Positions 12,989 to 26,300 of a DNA stretch of 64,000 bases are shown here, piece after piece; position 1 is the first letter of the stretch, and every line of letters starts with the position of its first letter. A program made the translations under genes and the position numbers. The notes beneath the pieces are model-generated. The model was not told the origin of the DNA and did not search any database. It saw nothing but the letters and a program-made list of their open reading frames with translations. The stretch spans positions 5,363,001 through 5,427,000 of the forward strand of contig NC_088186.1 in NCBI RefSeq assembly GCF_028769735.1, in the 5' to 3' direction. The stretch is from Zonotrichia leucophrys gambelii (Eukaryota > Chordata > Aves > Passeriformes > Passerellidae).

Positions 12989-13675
12989 TGGGTTGGGATG
13001 TGACCCTGCACAGGGATAAAGCAGCACTCAGGGTGTGCTCAGAGCCAAGGGAGAACCCCCATATCCAGGCTCTGGACTCAGATTGGGATGGGGGATAACC
13101 CTGCACAAGGGTAGAGCAGCACCCAGGGTGTCTGAGGAACACTGAGCCACGGGAGAACCCCCATATCCAGGCTCTGGACTGGGTTGGGATAGGGGATGAT
13201 CCTGCACAGGGTAGAGAAGCACCCACAGTGTGCTCAGAGCCAGGGGAGAACCCTCATATCCAGGCTCTGGACTCAGATTGGGATGGGGGATGACCCTGCA
13301 CAGGGTAGAGCAGCACCCAGGGTGTCTGGGGAATGCTCAGAACCACAGGAAAACCCTCATATCCAGGCTCTGGACTCAGATTGGGATGGGGGATGACCCT
13401 ACACAGGGATAAAGCAGCACCCAGAGAGTCTGGGGAATGCTCAGAATCACAGGAAAACCCTCATATCCAGGCTCTGGACTGGGTTGGGATAGGGGATAAC
13501 CCTGCACAGGGTAGAGCAGCACCCAGGGTGTGCTCAGAGCCACAGGAGAACCCCCATATCCAGGCTCTGGACTCAGATTGGGATGGGGGATGACCCTGCA
13601 CAGGGATAGAGCAGCACCCAGGGAGTGCTCAGAGCCAGGGGAGAAGCCCCATATCCAGGCTCTGTGCCTGCTCTC
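12989..13675. repeat. Minisatellite, about seven units of 93-104 bp
   Basis: A GC-rich unit repeats in tandem. The shared landmark ATATCCAGG begins at 13061, 13163, 13256, 13359, 13463, 13556 and 13651, so successive distances are 102, 93, 103, 104, 93 and 95 bp. Each unit carries a TGGGATGGGGGATGACCCTG-like segment, CACAGGG, AGCAGCACCCA and the GGCTCTGGACT landmark. Two unit forms exist: a short form with TGTGCTCAGAGCC and a long form with an extra segment (GTCTGGGGAATGCTCAG type). The overlapping frames through it are a by-product of the periodicity. Confidence 0.93.
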
Positions 13676-16600
13676 TTCCATCTCCCATCTCCCCCCAGCG
13701 TGTCCCCACAGCACCATGAGCATCCTGGCTGTTCCACTCCCACTCCCAAGGCAAGGACAGGGCAGAAAAGCCCCAGGAGCCAGGACATGGAAGCCCAGGC
13801 TCTGTGGTTCTGTGCCCTTGGCTCAGTCTCACGAGAGATGAGGGGCAGGACTGAGCCTCCAGTCTGTCCCCCTGGAGTTACCACAGGATTAACTCAGCCT
13901 GAGGTTGTTCCAGGAGCACTCACATCCAGAGCTCCTTCAACTCAGCCCACTGCTGCCTGCAGGGTCAGGCAGGGCCTCTGGCTTATTCCTGGGCTTGGGA
14001 TCTGTTGACTTGAGAAAATCCTCAGGTTTTGGAGCACATCTATTAAAACAAGCAGTGTTGTGGCCATCCAGGCTCTCCCCCTCCTGCCCACAGACCATGG
14101 AGACCTCGTGCTTTAACCCAGCAGGAGGAGAAGGGGAGGAAAGTGCCAGCCAGGGTGGCTCAGCAATTCCTGTCCTGATCCTGTGTGATCTCCTGTCTCT
14201 GTCCCATGCTCCTCACCACAACAGGCAGCGACCAGAGCACCCAGACGTGTTTGGAATGGGCAGAATAAGGGGTGCACTCAAACACTGACAGATGGAAACC
14301 CTGCAAGAGGGAGGAAATCTGGTCCTTCTGACCCCAGTTTCTGATTTTCCTTAGTTTTGGTACCTCAGGTTGCAGTAAATAGGATAACACCACCAAGCTG
14401 AGTGGAGAGGACACACAATGAGCTGCTGCAAGCCAAGTCATGGTCAGCTCCCTGGATTTCATCTTGCTGATGTATTTATGTCACCCCATGCCCAGATTCA
14501 CTGGGTCTGTACAGCAGGATGGTACAGGATGGTACAGCAGTGTCCTCAGGTAAGGTTGCAGGGGGCTCCAGGCACAGCAGGCAACTGAACACACAGATCC
14601 TGAATGCATCCCAACCAGTGACAGCTCTCTCATGTATATGAAATTTATGTTTGACTCTCTCCCCAGGGATTCATCTCCCATCTTTCCCCTTTAATTATAA
14701 AAATTAGTAGGTTTGAGGTATATTTTGAGGGTTTTTCTTTTCCTGTGTTGACAAAGTGCAATACTTGATGACTCTAACCCCAAATTCTCTGTGACACAGA
14801 TACCCTGCCAATTATAAAATACTTCCAAGCTCGCTCCATAAACCCCTTTGCTGTTGCTATTAGTATGCATTAACATTTTATTGGTGTTACAGGATGAAAC
14901 ATCCAGTCTTGCAGCTCCAGTGGGCTTGGGGATTTCCAGCATCCTGCAATATGTATCCGTGCAGAGGAAATTAAAATGTGGATGGATCAGCAAGATACAG
15001 TCAAATCCTCTACAGTAATTTGGAGAAGACTAAACTCTGGTGCTAGTGGAGCATATTCCAAGCTATCTAATAGAGAGTTGATGATCTCTGTAACAGCCTT
15101 TTTGTAAGTTTTATTCTTGCCTACAAGGGAATTTTTTTCAAAGGGAGTATGTAATACCTAAACTAATATTTTTAAAGGTATATGCTGTAAACATGAAAAA
15201 GTAAGGCCCTTTGCAGAGCAGTCACTTCCAGTGATCAGCAAGTACTTGATAAAAGAATTTACTCTCATATCTTACAATCTAGCTGGAATTTCTACCCACA
15301 CCAGTCATTTCTCTATAGTTTGTATCATCATAGGACACATAAACTTTTAGGAATATTGTCAAGCTTTGCTCTTTTAGCCATAATACAACACAGATATCCC
15401 TTAGCAGCATCAGCCCTTGAAACCTGAAGTGTTGTGTCCACCCAACAGCTGCTGGAGCGTGGTGCTGGTGTCCAGCATCCCATACTTCACCATCTCAAAG
15501 AAAAGCCCAATTTTCACACATAAAACTGGGAGGAATTCACGTCCGAGTGGAAAATCTGGGTAGTTGACTTGTGCAGTGCAGTCTGCTTGGGTTTATCTCT
15601 CCCAGGTGCCTTCAAACACAGGAGAGGCAATAAAGATCCTCTGCCTTCTCTCCTTCCTCCATTCATAGGGTCAGGAAAACCTTACTCTGCTTTCTAAAAG
15701 AAAGGGAAATGTGCTCAGGAGGATTTAACCCCACACCTCGGTGCCAGTGGGTCAGGGCCCTGCAGTGCCACTCCTACAGGACCCCCTCCTGGGGATTCTT
15801 TATTTCCATGGGTGTGACTGTACCGAGCATTAAGGAGCCCAAATTCTAATGAGGGATTTTGATGTTATTTATTATCCATGTTACAGTTGCAACTGGGAAC
15901 ATGGGGAGGGACTCGTTCCAATTTTAGCGACAACTGCATTAATGCCCTGCACAGAGCCGGCCCATGTAGACATTCCCAAGCCCAGGCTTTTTATAGCAAG
16001 CAGAAGCAACCACTCCACCCCCTGAAAGGCCTTTTCCAACCTCCAAAACCTGCTTACAGCCTTGTGCTCCTCACAACAAGCTGATGATGCCCGTCACGGT
16101 TCAGCCCTCGCTGAATCTGATGTGGAGACAGCCCCTTTTTCAATTTGGCTCGTCCTAGATTGAAGTTTGGCACAATTTTACAAGACCCTGTGTGTCCCCA
16201 GGATGTTCAAGGAGTTTTCTCCAATGTCAATGGCAAGAGTGCTCATCCACTGAAGGGGAAGCAAAGTTAAACGATGAAGATGTCTCCTCTTGGATATTAG
16301 AGCATGAAATGACCTCCAAAAGCCCTGTTAAATTCTACCTCTGAGCCAGGGGAGTCCTTGTTGAAGCAGCAAGATTCTTTGAGCTTCTCAACTGTACAAG
16401 GTTTCCACCAGCACGCTGGCAGCAGGAGAGTTCAGGTAACTTTAACAGTTATCATTAACAACCATTTTCACCTCCTCCAACCCATTTCTGCCTCCTTCCC
16501 TCTCTCAGGAAGCCAGTGCAGTCACAGGGACACCTTGGGGTACAAAATGCATCTTCATCTTGGCAAGAGCCCACTTAGATTCTGCAGGTCCTGCTGTGGG

Positions 16601-17792
16601 GGCTGCTTTGTTTATCCACTCACAGGATCCCAGCACGGCACGGTGGAACTGAGCCACACACCAGGGACAAGTTCATACAGCAGCAATGACATATCAAGTA
16701 CTTCTATTTTTTATTCTGTTACTTCTAATTTTTATTCTGTTACTTCTATCTCCACACAAAGCTGCTTCTCTCAACTCTTACTTCATCACTGGCTGCCATA
16801 AGAGATCGCTTCTAAAGGAGGGCTGTGAAGGAAGAGACAGGGCAAGGCTGGCGGCGATTCACGAAACGCACCCTGTGCAAGGCAACAGCTGCTAAACAGC
16901 AACATGAACTGGTCTACGTTTGGCAACCCCAAAGATCCAGCTCTGAAAACTGAATTTAAAAAAAATGGCTTGGTCAGTGGGCTGAGGGGGAAGATGGCCA
17001 GAAACCCACACTATGTCTGCTTCCCCTTCACGGCACGTCATCTTCACCGAGGGATGCGCTCAAGACGAATTCAAGAGCCTTCAAAGACAACGTTTGTGAT
17101 CCAAGATGACATTTCTGCTCACCAGCCACCCCTCCACACTGCTGCCACTTTTAGCTCACACAGTTGGCCTGTGTTGATGGAGAAGATGTAACCCAGAGAC
17201 AAGGAAAGGAGCATTTGCTAAGCGCAGCTACGCTACCTTCCACTGCTTGTGAGAAGGTCTAGGTTTAATTTAATCCAGGTCTATTATAAGTCCAACAAAG
17301 CTGCTGAACTACACTGATGCTGGAAGTCCTGAGTCAGCTCCTACAGCAGGACAGGAAAAACATCTGAAGGAAAAGGTTCCAGTTCTCACCCTGCCTTAGA
17401 AACAAGGCTCAAACATCCTTTGGTTTTAAAAGTCTCTGATCTTCAAGAGATTTGCTGGCCTGGGATCAGGCTTTGCACATCACCTACCTGCCAAACGTCA
17501 GATGGGATGGGGGTGGACACAGCAAAAAAGTTAATAAATAAACCACACAATACAACAGAAAGACACCTTGGAAGGACACAAAGACAGACCAGGTGTACTT
17601 GATCATGCAGTTAAATAAAGAATCAATTTTAGTGCAAGCACGAGGTCAACCACCAACATGGCACGTGCCTCCACAGGGCCTCTTCCCTGTGCTGAAGGCT
17701 CCAGCCATCGGCTTCACTGGCTCTGCTCCCAAAGCAGGAGCAAACCCAGTCTGAGAGAGACCAACACAGTCACCAGTGCAAAACACAGAAAC

Positions 17793-17798
17793 TTTAAT
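17793..17798 (-). terminator. PTPA: Candidate PTPA poly(A) signal (ATTAAA)
   Basis: ATTAAA on the minus strand is followed by a T/GT-rich segment (GTTTCTGTGTTTTGCACTGG region), as expected for a cleavage site near 17775. ATTAAA is the second most common vertebrate poly(A) hexamer. Confidence 0.45.
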
Positions 17799-18778
17799 TA
17801 AACCTACAACACAGGGGGAGGTGGGAAGTGCTGCTTCGGACACGGAGCAGCCCTGGCTCTGCCACGTGCGCGGGCAGAGGAGCTGAGCCCATGGGGATGT
17901 CACTGGGAGCAGGAGGGAGGCAAAGCAAGTGGCTGCCACGTGACAGGGGCACATCCCAAGCGGGCTGAGAGGACTCAAACGAGAATTAGCTGCTTGACAT
18001 CCCAAAACCCCCAGCAGGACAGATGTGCAGACTCGGGCAAGCAACAAACACAAAGCCGTGCGTGAGCCTCCTCCCACCGCGTGTCCCCAGCCCAGGGACA
18101 CTGTCCCAGGGAGCAATGCTGCAGCTGCAGGGGAAGGAAGCATCTCTCCACCCTTTTTTGCTGCTGTATTCCACATTCCTGGAGGCCCTCCCATGTATCC
18201 ATGTCAAAATTTCCACCCATCCTTTTGCATGGAAGCCTCATTTCCACAAGCACAACCTGGAGAGATGTTTTCCTGACCCTCAGGCAGAGAAAACCAGGGG
18301 CTTTTTGCTCTGCCATGGCTGGCCAGATGCTGCACAGTTATTTAAAGTATGGGGACACCTGCCAAAAGACACAGCAACGTGAGGGGACACAGGTGGAGAC
18401 ACCATGAGTCTCTGCTCCACTGAAGGTGGACTCATCAAGTCCCAGCAAGCACACAGATCTCCAGCAACATTCCAGGAGTGGATCCATTTGAAAAGCAAAG
18501 ATAAAACACATCCCGTTTAGGAGTAAAACAAGACTTAACCCCAGTCTTCCATTTTCATTTAAAATAGAAGTTTATAGTTGTTTCAGGCAGGTCAAAAGCT
18601 CCTTGTCCCCCACCCCCTGCCCAGGGCCAAGCCAGGAGCAGACAGGACAGCAACAGTGCCAGAAAGCTCTGCTTCAGCTCTGTTGACATTTCACCACCTC
18701 TTTACTTAGACTTTTTTTTACTCTCCTTCCCCTGAGTGCCTGCAAGAACCTTTACAAGAGGGAGTGAGTAGGTCTGTT

Positions 18779-18818
18779 AAAAATAATGAAAAAATAATAA
18801 TAAAAAAGAAAAAAAATC
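18779..18818. repeat. A/T-rich simple repeat (AAT)n
   Basis: Imperfect AAT and A runs, in the predicted PTPA 3' UTR. Confidence 0.8.
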
Positions 18819-20291
18819 ACAACCACGGTTTCCTCCTCCCAGCCCAGCAGTAAAGCAGTGCAGCAGCAAAAGCTGAGCAGCCTGGCTGGGGGCAGCCCCT
18901 TCATGGTCTGCAGCAATGCCAGAGGAAGGATTCCTGCTGCTCCTGATCCCCAGCAAACACCAACCCAGACCTCTGTCCCTGCCACATCCAGTCTGGGAAC
19001 CCCAAGAAGAAACAACCCCACTGCAGCTGCAAAGCTGTGCACCAGCTTGGTCACGACCTGTGGACAGACAGCTCATCTCAAGAACAGCACCAGCCCTTTC
19101 TGCCCTCCAGTGATGCTGCTGGTGGGATCCACACCACCTATCTTACACACACTGCTGCTGGTGGCACTGCAAGTGTGGCTCCCCTGCCTGAGGTCCAGCA
19201 CAGCAACACCAGCAGGGAAGGACAAAGGGAAAGAGCTTTCTCCAGGTGTCACCTGCTGTCCTGGGCTATTTATGCTTTTGTTTCCAGCACAAGTATATGA
19301 ATGCATGAGAAGCTGCATGCTGTCCCCTCATGCTGCCTGTGCTCCAGGGATGTCCCCCTCAAAGAGCTGCTTCATGGGGAAATCCCTTTGCCATGGGGGT
19401 GCCACTACAATTTATGACCAAGCAGGAGCAACCACGGTCACCTTGTGCCACTGAGGCCACCCAGCCCCAGAGCAGCAAAGCAGGGGATTGCAGAGGGCAG
19501 GTTGGACCCAGTTATGGATGTGTGTGAATGTGTCAGGGTTTGTGCCAGTTCAGAGGGGGCCTGAGCAGTGTCTTTGCATAGCTGTTCCCACAGAGCTGGG
19601 TCCCTCCAGGGACCTTGTCTCCAGCTCCAGAGCCAGCTCAGATGCCCACAGCCCAGGAGGTTCCCAGCTTCACCCAAGAGAAGAGGTGCTAGTGAGAAAG
19701 GAAGGCCCTCTTGCAGTAGAGGTGGAGGGAGGGCGCTCTCCTTACCCAGGAAAAGGGAGAGACGGTATCCTGGGCTTCCACAACCCACAGACACTCCCTA
19801 CAACTCCCTTTTCCCAGTTCAGACCTCCAGTGCAGGCAGAGCTGGCTGATACAGACACGCACAGGCTCACACCTCACCCCGCGCAGCGGTTTCCCAAAGC
19901 AAACAGCAACAGGAAACTCCAATGAAATTCAAAAGGGAAATTGCAGTTACCACTGCCCAACACATACACACGTGCCTTCCTCCCCTCCACACCCCTTTCT
20001 CTTGGGAAGCCAAGCAGAGGCCTTTTCTGCAGGGCAGCCCCTGCTCAAGCCCATCCCCATTCCCGGCAGGGACACAGCGGAGCAGCGCGGCCCCGGCTCG
20101 GCCGCTGGTGAGATGTCCCCAGGGTGAGGACGTGCAGGAGGAGCTGCTCCAGGTCCCATCCCTGTGCTTTGGATCTGTGGTTGCCGATGAGGATGTGCAG
20201 GAATGGATGGGCTGGGTGGTGAGGAGGGGTGAGGGGAGGAGGAAGAGTGCCGTGCTGTGCCTCCGCTGCCTCGGCTCCTCCTGCGGTCTCC

Positions 20292-20366
20292 TTAAGATGT
20301 CACAGGCTGGATGGGGAGCAGGCTGCCAAACTTAAAGTGCTGGATCACAGGAAACTTCTCCAGGCA
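20292..20366 (-). CDS. PTPA: PTPA last coding exon 10 (residues 298-321 and stop)
   Basis: Acceptor CTGCAG is followed by [20 protein letters not shown], then PVTS and TAA. This short exon is too small to stand out as an open frame but matches the human PTPA C-terminus. Confidence 0.95.
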   Translation of the reverse strand, partial: CLEKFPVIQHFKFGSLLPIQPVTS

Positions 20367-23300
20367 CTGCAGGAGGAGAGATAAAGAGAGGTGAATTCAG
20401 GAGACGTTTCCACCTTACACACACAGCCTGAGCCACATCCTGCCCGCAGGTCAGGGTTCGGGGCCACTCAGCTCAGACAAAGGCAGAGGATCAGCTCCAT
20501 GTTTTCCCCCACACATTCCAGTCAGGCTTCTCAGGCCAGTAGCACTTCATAATCCCATCCCCTTCCCTTCAGCCAGAGTCATTTTCTTACTGAAATTCAG
20601 TATGGGGAGGCCTGGAGCATGAGCAGAAGCAGCATGTCTATGTCAGCAGCTTTCTCCCTCAGCACTCTCCTAGCTCGAGCTGATGTCTTTGAAGAGTTTC
20701 ACCCTACAAACACTGAGAACTGCAGAATCCCCCGGGGCAGAGAGACCCTCCCCTCCAGGCCAGTGCCAACACTCTGGGTTTGAGGCACCATTCTGCAGCT
20801 GCAAGGCACTGCCCAAACTGCATTCCAGACTTTCAGGTCTTTGATGGACAAGCACCAGTGATTTTGGAGCCATAGTTTAAGATATGATCCTATTTCTAAC
20901 AACCCCTCACCCCTGAAATTCCCACCTCCCATTGAAGAGTAATGGATCACAGGTCAATCACACAGACCCACTACAAAGCAGATTAGCTCAGAGCTGCTTC
21001 CTGCAGCAACACCAGGGCCCTGCATAGGGTGAGCAGGGCTGCAAGGGCTCAGCCCCTTCCACTCAGCAGCCAACAGCAGGAAGGTCATGGACTGTGCTCA
21101 ATAACGTCAGAGTTTGCCAGCACTTGTCTGGCAGAGCCACTCAGAGCTCTTGTTTTTGAGTCACTGCAGACTCAGACTGCCCAAACCTCATGGAGGGCAC
21201 AGAGCAGGCTCCACTCCATCCCACAGAGCTCAGCAGTGTGTGTTCAGCCATGACGTGGTTACAGCTCTCCATAGGAAGGAGTCTTGTGCTCTCCACGGGG
21301 CCAAACTGGACTTGCTGCAGTTCTCTGGGGCTGGAGAGGAAACTGTGCTGCAGACAGCTCTCACCCCAAGGCAGGACTCAGGCACAGGCACCCTGCCCTC
21401 GTGCTGTCATCATGGGCAAGCAGGAGGATCAGTGCCCAGAAGCCCAGGCCTACAGTAATCCCTTTGGAGCCAGAGGTCAGGCAACTGGTTCCAAGCACCA
21501 GCACACTGGGGCCAAACAAGTTTGGAGGTGGTGAAAGTACAGCATGGCTGCATCCATCCAGGGGAATAAGAGCCAGGCAGAAAAGCACAAATCTCCATGG
21601 CTCCAAGGAGAAGTAAGTCCTGAGAGCATCAGGCCATGTCACCTTCAAAGCTTCCTAATGCTCAGAGCTGCTGCTGTCTCTCCACACAACCACTTAGAGA
21701 AACTCTCAGAGGAAGCAGGGCTGGGTAACACAGGTATGAGGGGAGAGCAGAGAGAAATGAACACTGGAGATGCTGACGGCTCAAAATGTCAGCCCAATTA
21801 GCTCCAAGGAGTCCCATGGAAGACCAGACTGGTTTGGGCTCCAGATGAAGAGACTTTACCACCAGTGGGAAGAAGGGGCATCCATTCCATGTAACACATC
21901 ACCAGTACAAGACGAGACAAGCAAGAAATTTCTCCTCCTCTATTCAGAAGGTCTAGCACAAGTTTACTGAATTATCAGCTGTACAGGGCCTTCCTTGCAT
22001 CAGCTGTGGATGAAACTGTACCAAATTCAACTGCATCCTGCTCAATTTCAGGCTTATTTCTTCTTGCTACCATCTTGATCCCACTGAAGGTCTGCTTGGG
22101 ACTCAACTGGGGAGTAGATTCATGCACCAAGTCCAACCTTTAAAGATGGAACTGGGACTAGATTAGTTACAATGGAAAGTATTTCCTGACTGACTGCAGA
22201 GGAGGAAAGGTCAGGAGACTCAAAAGCAGGCTCAGGGGAAAAACATCAAGGCTGCTGCTTTAACCACACTCTATTCTGTCAACTTCTTCACTTGCCTTTG
22301 ATGGAGAGAATAAGAAAAGCCCATGGACTTTCAAGCAAACACATCTTCACCCATTATATTATAAATAGACACATTTGGGATTTCATAAACACACAGAGTT
22401 GAAGACACATTGTCTTCAGTCTACTGCTCATCTGCCCTGGGGTGCCTGGATCCAGACCACAGCTCCTGGACACACAGACACACCTGAGCTCTCTGTCAGC
22501 TGTTTAAAGCCATCCCACACAGGAGATAGAGAAGAGATAAAGCCTTTGGAGTGCTTTTCAGATGAACTAGCTCTGGGGGCTGCCCCACTCCCACCAAGTG
22601 GGGTTTCTCCTGGTCTCTTTCCAGCAAGTGACCCCCTCCCTTGCTGCTGCCCCCACTCAGTCCCAGTCCTGGCCAGCACCATCCAGCACCCAGCACTTCT
22701 CAGGCACCCCAGGTGTGTTACAGAGCTGGAGCCTCCAGCTGAGTGTCTGATTTCACCTGATCCAATTGCAATGGGTGATCAGAGGGGCAGGGAGAAGGGA
22801 GGGGAAAACAAATAAAACCTGAAATTTTGCTCTCGCTTTGCCAGTTAGACAAAGCAGCACCACAACTCCAAACCTTCCCTCTCTTTGCCATCACATGCCC
22901 CAGGCTCTGCCACAGAAGCTGCCTGCCTTGAGCTGGACAAAGACCCATGTCAGTACTTGAGGGGTGCTGCTGGCTTCTCTTCTGCTAATGCTGGCAGTGG
23001 CTGATTGCAGAGAGACTGCACTGGTGGAGGCTGCACAGAGAGCAGAAATACACCAGGAGCCAGCAGAAAAGAGACAAGGCCTCCAGCAGTGACTTTGTGC
23101 CTGGCCTGAGACACCCAGATGCATTCAGTTTGCAAAGGATGAAGGTGAAGTGACTCCCAACCTTGTGTCACTCCCAGAAAATCAGTCTAAGAGATCCTCC
23201 AGTTGCCAATGTTGGAGTAACCTGCAGGGCCAGGCACACCATAACTGAAAGCTCTGCCCAGCCATGCTGCCCTGTCCACATCCACACCCCTGTCAGTTCC

Positions 23301-26300
23301 CAAGCCAGGGAGGAACTGGCTGAGCCAGCATCAGGGTACATAGCACCCCAGAACAGATTACATCTAAAGATATATCTATTGATATACCTATTATAGATAT
23401 AGATAGAACCCTAAGGACCCCTGAGCAGGAGTGTCCCCTCTCCTCTCCCTATCCAGGTGAACACAACTTCCATGCCATGGCAAGAGAGGACAACATTGCA
23501 CAAGGATCATATTTTTAGGATTAGTCCTTTAAGACCTACAAACATTATCTGAGGAAAAAAACTAAATTTAAAGCTCTTTAGTTGACTTAACGTTTTTTAC
23601 ACTTTAGCCTAAATTAGTACCATTACCCTTCCTAGCAGCTTTTGCATTCTCCCCTTGACACAGCTACATCTCAGATATTTCTAGAAACCTACCAGTACTG
23701 GATCCAGCATTTTCACACAGAAAGTCACCTGCTAATCAAAACAGACTAAGGCTTTGAGAAAAGACCATGTCTTGGGTGAACAAAGAATCTCCCAGTCTCT
23801 AGAGAATCCCAGTGCTCTCTCCAGCCAGGGGACAGGTAGATGTGCCAGCACACACTGGCCACAAGACATCAGTGAATGTGTGCTCAGCACTGCCAAGCTT
23901 CTCCAGCCACGTACAGGTGGGAGCAACCATGGCACAGGGCATGTGGGGCACCAGGCAGGAGCACATGAACATCCCAGGGAATGTGGGAGCCAGGGGAGCA
24001 CCCAGCTTGTGAAGGAACTGATCCAAAGGAGAGGAGGACCACAGCAAGGCTGTTGAGGCAGCAGCAGACCACACTGAAGCTCTAGGTCTTAGGACACTCC
24101 TGTTTCACTTTAAAGGCATTTACAGTGCTGTGGTCTCCCCTTCAGCTCTCACAGCTTAGGCTCCAGCTCAGGGTTTTCCAGCAGGCAGTGTTGGAGCTGC
24201 AGCCCAGGGACAGCCCCTTCTCTGAGCAGCCAGGCAGGGATCAGCCCCCAGCCCCATTTCTGCTCTTTGGAGGCTGGGAGGAAAACTGAGCTGGGGGCGG
24301 AAGGAGCCAGCGGGGCTGGGAGTGACACCTCACAGATTAGAGAGGTATGTGGCCTGGAACCTAAACACAGGATGTGCAGCAGAGGAAGGGCTGGGGGAGG
24401 GAGCGGCCTCAGGCACAGTTAACCCCTTGGTGCGCTGGGCCTGAGCACAGCTCTGTGTCCCAGCTCCCAACAGGAGCACGGCTGACACCAGCAGCACTGC
24501 AGGGCGTGGGATTGATTCTTCCAGGCACCAGCAGTCCCCGCCCACCCGGTGCCAGCAGGGAGTTCCACCATCCCTGCTCTTCCATTGCTTTAGTGCAGCC
24601 AGTGAGTCCTGCAGAGCCAACCCCATTCCCTCCAGAGGTTCCTGTCCTGCTTCCTCCAGCCCAGGGTTAGCTTGAGCAGGAAGGAAGATAAGGGAGAGCC
24701 AAAACTGCCCAGTTCTGCAGGTCAGGGTTCACCAGGAAAGCCTGGGGCAATGCCAGCAGAGCTGGTGGGTGGAGGGTGGCCAAACCAGAGAGGTGGCTGT
24801 GGTCTCAGTGGGCTGGCACATGGCATGGATGGGGCTTGTAGAAAGGGTAAATCAGTAGGAAGCATTCAGCCTGCTCTGGGGCTCTTGAAACATGGGATGG
24901 CAATTTAAAATAAGTCTCTTCTAGCTGGTAAAATGGTGGACCAGAAGAACAAGCAGGTCAAGACATTGGCCCTTATTTGGAAATCTGCACTTGCACTATG
25001 GTCAGACAAGACAAGGCAAAAGTCACATTTGCAAGGAATGGCCACTTTGGGATTGGTTTTGGGGCAAACACGAGGCAGGAGCTTCCTTCAAGCCAGCAGC
25101 ACCTGAACAGCCAAGGGCTCCCAAGCCACAATCAGCAAAGAGTAGCAAATGGCTGTGATGGGGTCCCCACACCTGGAGCAGCACAGGAGCTGACCCAGGG
25201 TGCTGTGGGAGGGCAGGTGTGTGGCTGAGCAGCCTCCCCCTGCCCACAGCACTCACCTCTGCCTTGTACATGCGGATGAGGCCCTGGTTGACCTTGGACC
25301 AGGAGGGCACGGCGCTGATGTTCCAGAGCTGGTTGGAGTGCTCGGCAAAGGGGCCTGTCTTCATCTGAAAGAGACCCGAGCACAGGGCTGAGGGAGCTGG
25401 GCCAGCCAGGAAGCTCGAGCACCAGCAGTGACTCATGCTCACACTCTCTCCAAGCAAACATTCCCACCAAGCCCAGTGACCCACGCAGCAGCCACCTCAC
25501 TGCATCCTCCCTCCCTCCCTCCCTGCTCCCTCCCGCTGTGGCCACATCACATGAAGCCCTGGCAATCCAGCTCCCCTCCTTCCCTGATAAAATTAAGCCT
25601 TTTCCTGCCACGCTTTCCTAATCAGACCTCCTTCTGCACACCTCCCTTTCAATGACTGTATTAAAAAAGCCCCACATAAGTCCTGTTCTTCCCCCCAGTA
25701 GGGCTTGGCTCAACGCTGTTCCTATTCTACCCAGAAACCTCCCAGTGCAGCACTGCTGGGCTTTCCAAGAAAATGACTCATTCCCCATTCAGATCAACAA
25801 CAAGCAGCAGCGACAGCCATCGCTGCCTTCCCTGAATACAGAGGGCAGTGCAGGTTGGCAGCAGCTCTGTGTCCACAGCCCACTCCACACCTGCCTCTAG
25901 CTGAGGAGGGCTCTGGGGGAAGCAGGAGCAGCGGGGACATGCTCTCCAAACTAGCTCCAGAGCTGTGAGCTGCTGGCTTGCAGCAGATGCTTTACATTTT
26001 TTTTCTTTTTTTTTTTTTTATACTCCGCTGTTTCTCCTCCCAGGGCGAGGGGTTTGGAGGAGGGAGGGCAGGAGGGAAGCTGCAATCAGGGGCAGTTGCA
26101 TGTAGATTCCCTGGGTGGTTGCCTCTCCTTCTCCTCCGTGAACAAAAACAGACCCTCAGGGAGAGAAAGAAATACAACACAGCCACTCTGACTGAGGGAA
26201 GTTCCCATGACATCAGAAACCACAAGGCCGAAGCTCACGCTAGAGAGGAGCGTGGGGAGAGAGGAATCTCTTGGACTCTCATTCCCGACCTGGGGCTCGA

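Larger units (their letters stand above)
7300..17700. other. Intergenic interval between convergent IER5L and PTPA
   Basis: No exon with recognisable protein similarity is visible on either strand. Long overlapping frames at 9.6-10.7 kb (for example 9797-10492 on + and 10089-10733 on -) are compositional. Contents I can support are the CpG island at about 8.0-8.4 kb, a (CTC)n run near 12.73 kb, the minisatellite at 12.99-13.68 kb, and AT-rich islands resembling conserved non-coding elements near 9.2-9.4, 10.9-11.05, 14.65-15.4, 15.8-16.3 and 16.85-17.1 kb. The corresponding human interval is also without protein genes as far as I know. Confidence 0.6.
17775..20291 (-). other. PTPA: PTPA 3' untranslated region (extent inferred)
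   Basis: The stretch after the PTPA stop (20292-20294) has no further PTPA coding sequence. The best poly(A) signal on the minus strand is ATTAAA at 17793-17798, giving a 3' UTR of about 2.5 kb; I found no minus-strand AATAAA between there and the stop. An A-rich (AAT)n tract at about 18779-18818 (U-rich in the message) lies within it. The true end could be nearer to the stop. Confidence 0.5.

Noticed and set aside
13028..13884. Several repeat-containing frames with a YPGSGLRLGWG-like repeated peptide
   Set aside because: The protein periodicity just mirrors the DNA minisatellite and appears in several frames on both strands.
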